This document shows, piece by piece, positions 59,854 to 64,000 of a stretch of 64,000 nt of DNA (position 1 is the stretch's first letter; every line of letters starts with the position of its first letter). The notes under the pieces are model-generated. The model searched no databases, was not told where the DNA came from, and saw nothing but the letters and a program-made list of their open reading frames with translations. This stretch comes from Nevskia sp964451925. Lineage in GTDB: Bacteria > Pseudomonadota > Gammaproteobacteria > Nevskiales > Nevskiaceae. The position numbers and the translations under genes are program-made. The stretch spans positions 1-64,000 of the forward strand of contig CAYVKA010000008.1 in assembly GCA_964451925.1 (NCBI GenBank), read 5' to 3'.

Positions 59854-60273
59854 ATGGCCGAATCCCTGGATCTGGTTGTGCGCCGTCCGCCGGTGCCAGT
59901 TGATGTGATGTCTGTATCGGCGATGCCTTCCTTCGAACAGGCGCTCACCAAGTGTGCTGAAGCCTGCGGCAGTCAGGATCGAGCGGTGGCGCTCGACACC
60001 GGCATCGACAACGCATTGTGGACGCGGATCAAGCAAGGCGAGGCAGGGATCAAGGGACGCTGGTTGCTGCGTTTTATGGACGCTTGCGGCAACCACCTGC
60101 CGTTGTTCTGGCTGATCTACGCCTGTGGCTACGATCCGCGTTCATTGCGCAGGCTGGAATCTGACGTCGAACGCCAGAACCGGGAGTTGCGCGAGGAACT
60201 GGCGCGCTCCCAGCAGGAACTGGACACCATCAAGCGCTTCGTGCGCGAAACACATGCTGGCGCTGCCGGATGA
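59854..60273 (+). CDS. Putative phage regulatory protein (CII-like position)
   Basis: The 139-residue protein has a helical DNA-binding-like part (FEQALTKCAEACGSQDRAVA, NALWTRIKQGEAGIKGRWLL) and a C-terminal coiled coil (RQNRELREELARSQQELDTI). Position after cro and before replication genes fits a CII-type regulator. GGAG precedes ATG 59854; GTG 59851 is an alternative. Confidence 0.6.
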   Translation: MAESLDLVVRRPPVPVDVMSVSAMPSFEQALTKCAEACGSQDRAVALDTGIDNALWTRIKQGEAGIKGRWLLRFMDACGNHLPLFWLIYACGYDPRSLRRLESDVERQNRELREELARSQQELDTIKRFVRETHAGAAG

Positions 60274-60674
60274 GCAAACTCGCGCCGCGTTGGTCAGAGG
60301 CGGATCTGGCGACGATCCTGTCTCGACGTTCTCGATCACCGGTTGTGGCCGATGGAGAGCTGTGCACAACGCCGAGGCGTTCGAAGTATGGCAGCCGGCG
60401 TACCGTGGTCGATGGCATTGCTTTCGACAGCAAGCGCGAAGCCGAGCGCTACGCCGAACTCAAGCTCTTGCGCCAGGGTGGACGCGTGCTGTGGTTCATC
60501 ATGCAGGTTCCTTTCAGGTTACCCGGCGGCACTCGGTGGTATGCCGACTTTCTGGTCGTTTGGGCGACCGGTTCGATCACCGTCGAGGACACCAAGGGAT
60601 TCAAGACGGAAACGTACCGGGTGAAGAAGCGCGAGGTCGAAGCCGCATTCGGCATCGAAATCACGGAGCTTTGA
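60270..60674 (+). CDS. DUF1064 nuclease-like protein
   Basis: The 134-residue protein has FDSKREAERYAELKLL, WYADFLVVW, and VEDTKGFKTETYRVKKREVE, with the D-(E)xK-like arrangement of DUF1064, a phage family thought to be PD-(D/E)XK nucleases. It starts by overlapping the previous stop (ATGA). Confidence 0.82.
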   Translation: MSKLAPRWSEADLATILSRRSRSPVVADGELCTTPRRSKYGSRRTVVDGIAFDSKREAERYAELKLLRQGGRVLWFIMQVPFRLPGGTRWYADFLVVWATGSITVEDTKGFKTETYRVKKREVEAAFGIEITEL

Positions 60675-60679
60675 CGTCT

Positions 60680-61141
60680 ATGACATGTCCGGAGTTTTTT
60701 GTGGAACAAAGTTGGTGCCTCGTGGAACATTCGGCGGCCTACAAAAATCGGGCGCGACGTTCCCGTGAATTAGCCCAGCTTTACCTCAGCAGAGGCGTCA
60801 TAAAGCGCAAGTCATGCGAGGTGTGCGGCACTAAAGCTGAAATGCACCACGACGATTACAGCCGTCCACTGGTTGTGCGATGGCTTTGCTTGCTACATCA
60901 CAGGGCTCTGCACAGAGCTGAATCCTTTGAGGAAAAGGTAGATAGGGTTCGGCGTTCTATGGTTGTCCATCAATCTAGGTCAGGGTTTCTGTTGGGCGGA
61001 TTTACTCGACGCAACAAAGCTGACAGTAGTTGTAGTCGATGCGGTGGTTTGCGTGCCTCAAGCAGCCGGTACTGCCTGAGTTGCAAGGCCGAATACATGC
61101 GTAATTGGCGCCAACAAACCAGGGAGAGCATCACTCGATGA
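60680..61141 (+). CDS. Zinc/HNH-like phage protein
   Basis: CEVCGTKAEMHHDDYSRPL, then WLCLLHHRALH is an HNH-type pattern with two Cys pairs, and a second cluster CSRCGGLRASSSRYCLSCKA follows. The GC content is lower than neighbours, suggesting separate origin. It could be a small homing or recombination nuclease. Confidence 0.65.
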   Translation: MTCPEFFVEQSWCLVEHSAAYKNRARRSRELAQLYLSRGVIKRKSCEVCGTKAEMHHDDYSRPLVVRWLCLLHHRALHRAESFEEKVDRVRRSMVVHQSRSGFLLGGFTRRNKADSSCSRCGGLRASSSRYCLSCKAEYMRNWRQQTRESITR

Positions 61142-61383
61142 GCAAGAGTGATTTCGCACTGATATGCCGCCGCCGCGTACGCGTCCTGACGGTATCACGC
61201 GAGCATTGGAACCTGTTCCTCCGCGGTCAGGCGCGAATCCTGAACCTGCCGGCGGACGGCGATATCGTCGCAGCCGTCCCGCTTGGTGACCAGATTGGTT
61301 TCCGGGTGCACAGCGCGCGTTATGACCAAGTTCCTGAAGGACAGCAGTTGCCGGTCTCCGTGGCTGTGGTGGAGCGACTATGA
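61138..61383 (+). CDS. Hypothetical protein (81 aa)
   Basis: MSKSDFALICRRRVRVLTVS with EHWNLFLRGQARILNLPADG. Strand-rich second half. ATGA overlaps with both neighbours. Unrecognised. Confidence 0.55.
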   Translation: MSKSDFALICRRRVRVLTVSREHWNLFLRGQARILNLPADGDIVAAVPLGDQIGFRVHSARYDQVPEGQQLPVSVAVVERL

Positions 61384-61568
61384 GCAGCGTCCGCTGCGCT
61401 GGCTGCTTCAGCTTCGTCCCTGATCCTGCACGCCGCTGGTCGAGCATTGGCACCTGCACCGCTTTGCCTGACAGCCGTGTCGTCCACATGACGATGCAGC
61501 GTCACTGCTGTCTGCGCACCGAACCTGTCGGTGCTGCCAAGAGCAACACCACGAGGAGGCCAAATTAG
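61380..61568 (+). CDS. Small cysteine-containing protein
   Basis: 62 residues beginning MSSVRCAGCFSFVPDPARRW, with CCLRTE later; four or five Cys could bind zinc. Coupled to the upstream gene. Confidence 0.5.
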   Translation: MSSVRCAGCFSFVPDPARRWSSIGTCTALPDSRVVHMTMQRHCCLRTEPVGAAKSNTTRRPN

Positions 61569-61588
61569 CGATCGGTGGACGGTCTGTC

Positions 61589-61759
61589 ATGACCGGATCT
61601 CAGATCGCAGCAGCGGGCTCAAATACTGGCCAGCTGGCTGAAGCAGTACGTTCGCGGCAGGCCGGCAGGCCTCGCAAGCTCCGGGCACCTCAACCTGGGG
61701 GCCGCAGTGCGTTTTCCATGACCTTGAGGAGGTCAAGAATATGGCAAATCGCCACCTAA
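61589..61759 (+). CDS. Possible small ORF (56 aa)
   Basis: ATG 61589 opens a frame MTGSQIAAAGSNTGQLAEAV with a basic second half that overlaps the start of the next gene. No clear ribosome site; otherwise the interval 61569-61740 is non-coding. Confidence 0.3.
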   Translation: MTGSQIAAAGSNTGQLAEAVRSRQAGRPRKLRAPQPGGRSAFSMTLRRSRIWQIAT

Positions 61760-61971
61760 ATCACCCGCAGTGCCAGCTTGAGGCGGCACGTGGAATGCTG
61801 TTGAAGACGGCAACGCTCTACGCCGATATCGACGCGCCCAAGGCCTACGTCCTGCGCCGCATGGCCCAGGACCTGGTCGCGTTGCGCGATCCCGGTGTCG
61901 CCGCCATCCTGCGGCAGCGCCGAGCCCAGCACACAGGGCCTGAAGCCTGCCGAGGGGGCGTCCATGGCTAG
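61741..61971 (+). CDS. Hypothetical protein (76 aa)
   Basis: Strong GAGGAGG site before the ATG. MANRHLNHPQCQLEAARGML and a helical YVLRRMAQDLVALRDPGVAA. Overlaps the replication gene start by eight bases. Confidence 0.6.
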   Translation: MANRHLNHPQCQLEAARGMLLKTATLYADIDAPKAYVLRRMAQDLVALRDPGVAAILRQRRAQHTGPEACRGGVHG

Positions 61972-62854
61972 GATCAGGACCATCAAGCCCAAGTTCTTCA
62001 CTCACGGCGACCTCTACGACGCCGAGAAAGCTACGGGCCTTCCCCTACGCGTCGCCTATGCCGGTTTGTGGTGTGCCTCCGACCGTGAGGGCCGGTTCGA
62101 GTGGCGCCCCCGCGAGCTCAAGCTAGTGGCCTTGCCGCACGACGAAGTGGACTTCTCACGCGTGCTCGACGCGTTGGCCACGCGTGGCTATCTCGTGAAG
62201 TACGCGTGTGAAAACGAGGAATACGGCTACATTCCGACATGGCGCAAGCATCAAATCATCAACAATCGGGAATCAGCCTCTGTTTTGCCCAACCCAGAAG
62301 GAAAAGACTCTAAAATTCTTATAGTTACTGACGCGTCAACCACGCGTGAAGCACGTGACATCGACGCGTCCTCCACGCGCCTTCAGGGGAAGGGAAGGGA
62401 AGGGAAAGGAAAGGAAGAAAGAAAAGAGTTCCACCCCACCCCGCAAACAGTCATTCCGCCGCCTGCGGCGCCGGCAACCACGAAGGCATCGTCCCCCCAA
62501 GTCACGCCAGAAGCCCAGGCGGCAAATGCTGCCACCAGGACGGCCTACTGCGAGGAATTTTTCGCCAGGTACGGGATCGAGGCGTCCCAGGGGGCTGCCT
62601 TCAACGGGATGATCGCCGCTCTGGTGCGAAAAGTCGGCCAGTCGGAAGCGCCAAAGCTGGCCAGGTTTTACTTCAAATCCCGGAATCTGTTCTACAGCCA
62701 GCGAGGGTATTCCCTGGAACTGCTGCTCAAGGACTGTGACGCCCTGCGCATCGAGATGGCTACCGGCAATACCCCGACCACTGCACGTCCCAGCCTTCCG
62801 CCAAGGCCGGAAGGACGCGGCATCGTGACGCTGCGCGACGACGAGGTGACCTGA
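61964..62854 (+). CDS. Phage replication initiator-like protein (O-type)
   Basis: The 296-residue protein begins MARIRTIKPKFFTHGDLYDA, with WRPRELKLVALPHDEVDFSR and GYIPTWRKHQIINNRE, a winged-helix start common to phage replication proteins. A basic Lys/Glu-rich linker and a Pro/Ala-rich stretch separate it from a helical C-terminus. It sits directly before dnaB, as lambda O does before P. Confidence 0.75.
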   Translation: MARIRTIKPKFFTHGDLYDAEKATGLPLRVAYAGLWCASDREGRFEWRPRELKLVALPHDEVDFSRVLDALATRGYLVKYACENEEYGYIPTWRKHQIINNRESASVLPNPEGKDSKILIVTDASTTREARDIDASSTRLQGKGREGKGKEERKEFHPTPQTVIPPPAAPATTKASSPQVTPEAQAANAATRTAYCEEFFARYGIEASQGAAFNGMIAALVRKVGQSEAPKLARFYFKSRNLFYSQRGYSLELLLKDCDALRIEMATGNTPTTARPSLPPRPEGRGIVTLRDDEVT

Positions 62855-62855
62855 C

Positions 62856-64000
62856 GTGACAGGCACGCGTGAGGCACGCGTCACCCAGAAGTACCCGCCC
62901 CATAGCATCGAGGCGGAGCAGTCGGTGCTGGGTGGCTTGATGCTCAACAACGCCGCCTGGCACGAGGTGAGCGCGATCCTGTGCGTGGAGGACTTCTACA
63001 CCCAGGACCACCGCACGATCTGGCACGGCATCAACGACCTCTGCGAGGAAGGGGAGCCATGCGACTTCGTCACGCTGTCGGAAAAGTTGCGCCAGCAGGG
63101 AAACCTAGAAATGGCCGGTGGCGTTTCGTACATTGGCACTCTGGCCGCCGACACCCCAAGCGCTGCCAACGTCCGCGCCTACGCCGAAATCGTGCGTGAG
63201 CGCTCGGTGCTGCGCACCCTCATCGCCATTGGCCATGACATCGCCGAGATGGGCTACCAGCCCGGCGGCCGGGAACCGCAGCAGCTGCTGAACACGGCGA
63301 TGAAGCTCGTCAGCGAGGTCAACGCCCGCCGGGTGCCTGAGGTGCGGACAATGCGCGATGTCATCGCCTCCGCGCGCAGCACGATCCAGGACATGCAGGC
63401 ACGGCGGCGAGAGGGAAAGTCGCACGGGATCCGCATCGGCATCCCCTGGATCGATTCACGCACCGGTGGATTCCGAAAGGGCCAATTGGTGTTCTTCGGT
63501 GCCAGGCCGAGCATCGGCAAGAGCGCGCTGCTCAACCAGTTGGCGGTGCATAACGGATTCGCCGGCGAGCCTGGCCTGGTCTGCAGCTTGGAGATGGAGG
63601 AGGACGAACTGGGATTCCGCGCGCTGGCGCACGCCGCGCAGATCAACATGACGCGACTTTCCTTCGGCGCTGACGCCGAGGTGGCCTGGGCCGAGGAATA
63701 CAACGCCAAGCACGCGCTCGACAAGCTTCCGCTGTTCTTCGACACGAAGAGCTACAACCTGCACGAGATCATCGGGCAGATCGCCTTGCACCGCCGGCAG
63801 CACGATATCCGCTGGGCCGCCGTTGATCACATCGGATTGATCGAGGCGTCGGAGTACCGCAGCACCATCGATCGCATGAGCGCCGTCACGCGCGAATTGA
63901 AGAAACTGGCCAAGCAACTCGGAATACCGATCATCGCGCTGTCGCAGCTGTCTCGCGGTGTCGAGAAGGATCAGCGCAAACCCCGCATGTCGGACCTTCG
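62856..64000 (+). CDS. Replicative DnaB helicase (cut by the window end)
   Basis: GTG 62856 starts the frame two bases after the upstream gene. The N-terminal domain shows PPHSIEAEQSVLGGLMLNN; Walker A is GARPSIGKSALL, Walker B-like strand is WAAVDHIGLIE, and SQLSRGVEKD is motif H4. It unwinds phage DNA at the fork, loaded by the preceding protein. The C-terminus is out of view. Confidence 0.93.
   Translation, partial: MTGTREARVTQKYPPHSIEAEQSVLGGLMLNNAAWHEVSAILCVEDFYTQDHRTIWHGINDLCEEGEPCDFVTLSEKLRQQGNLEMAGGVSYIGTLAADTPSAANVRAYAEIVRERSVLRTLIAIGHDIAEMGYQPGGREPQQLLNTAMKLVSEVNARRVPEVRTMRDVIASARSTIQDMQARRREGKSHGIRIGIPWIDSRTGGFRKGQLVFFGARPSIGKSALLNQLAVHNGFAGEPGLVCSLEMEEDELGFRALAHAAQINMTRLSFGADAEVAWAEEYNAKHALDKLPLFFDTKSYNLHEIIGQIALHRRQHDIRWAAVDHIGLIEASEYRSTIDRMSAVTRELKKLAKQLGIPIIALSQLSRGVEKDQRKPRMSDL

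Noticed and set aside
58069..60096. 675-residue minus-strand frame across cro and the following genes
   Set aside because: It crosses several tightly supported plus-strand starts, a terminator and inverted repeats; composition is shadow-like.

Overview
The window is GC-rich and gammaproteobacterial in character. A wax-ester synthase-type acyltransferase, a ketosteroid dehydrogenase-like flavoprotein and a complete Wsp chemosensory operon suggest an environmental, possibly lipid- or steroid-metabolising bacterium of the Nevskiales/Xanthomonadales kind; this placement is inference. It has two parts: host chromosome (1 to about 26.18 kb) and the left and central part of a lambdoid-type prophage (about 26.18 kb to the window end, with late genes out of view).

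Chromosome: a lipoprotein, a sulfotransferase, a FAD dehydrogenase, a WS/DGAT acyltransferase and phosphoglycolate phosphatase come first (0.2-6.3 kb). Next is a c-di-GMP and surface-sensing block (6.6-21.2 kb) with an MHYT-PAS-GGDEF-EAL protein, a PAS-containing chemoreceptor and wspABCDEFR in canonical order on the minus strand. The oxidative-stress genes follow: a truncated haemoglobin, a probably exported catalase-peroxidase (katG) and divergent oxyR (21.8-25.9 kb). A tRNA-Leu-like 5' two-thirds lies on the plus strand near 12.1 kb.

Prophage left arm (all leftward except one gene): it begins at a tRNA-Gln(CTG) 3' fragment, the left attachment site, beside a tyrosine integrase. Most genes are joined by ATGA/GTGA overlaps. 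From left to right they include DUF4224, a HerA-like ATPase, a low-GC two-gene cassette flanked by TTGCG-rich repeats, DUF2303, and a PP-loop/TGT-like/Mom-like/helicase-methyltransferase cluster that looks like a DNA-modification and anti-restriction cassette. The methyltransferase carries a 329-residue LAGLIDADG intein, and the Mom-like gene is frameshifted in a poly-G tract. After these come a PD-(D/E)XK nuclease with RecT, DUF5131 and radical SAM proteins, and a C5 cytosine methyltransferase.

The most striking feature is a diversity-generating retroelement (DGR): avd, template repeat and reverse transcriptase at 52.7-54.5 kb, with three variable repeats in three target genes. Two targets are adjacent (54.5-56.1 kb) and one is about 20 kb away (33.0 kb). 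Every base substitution between template and variable repeats (19, 13 and 16) falls at a template adenine. The targets sit in the early/non-structural region and show no signal peptide or tail-fibre context.

Prophage control and right arm: a CI-like S24 repressor (57.3-58.0 kb) diverges from a Cro/YdaS-like gene. CTTGAC/GTCAAG operators lie at about 58.07, 57.20 and 46.40 kb, so the left arm appears to have two repressor-controlled leftward promoters. Rightward are small membrane proteins, two regions rich in long inverted repeats (58.74-58.91 and 59.43-59.64 kb, the second followed by a terminator), a DUF1064 nuclease-like protein, a zinc/HNH-like protein, a replication-initiator-like protein and DnaB helicase running off the end of the window.
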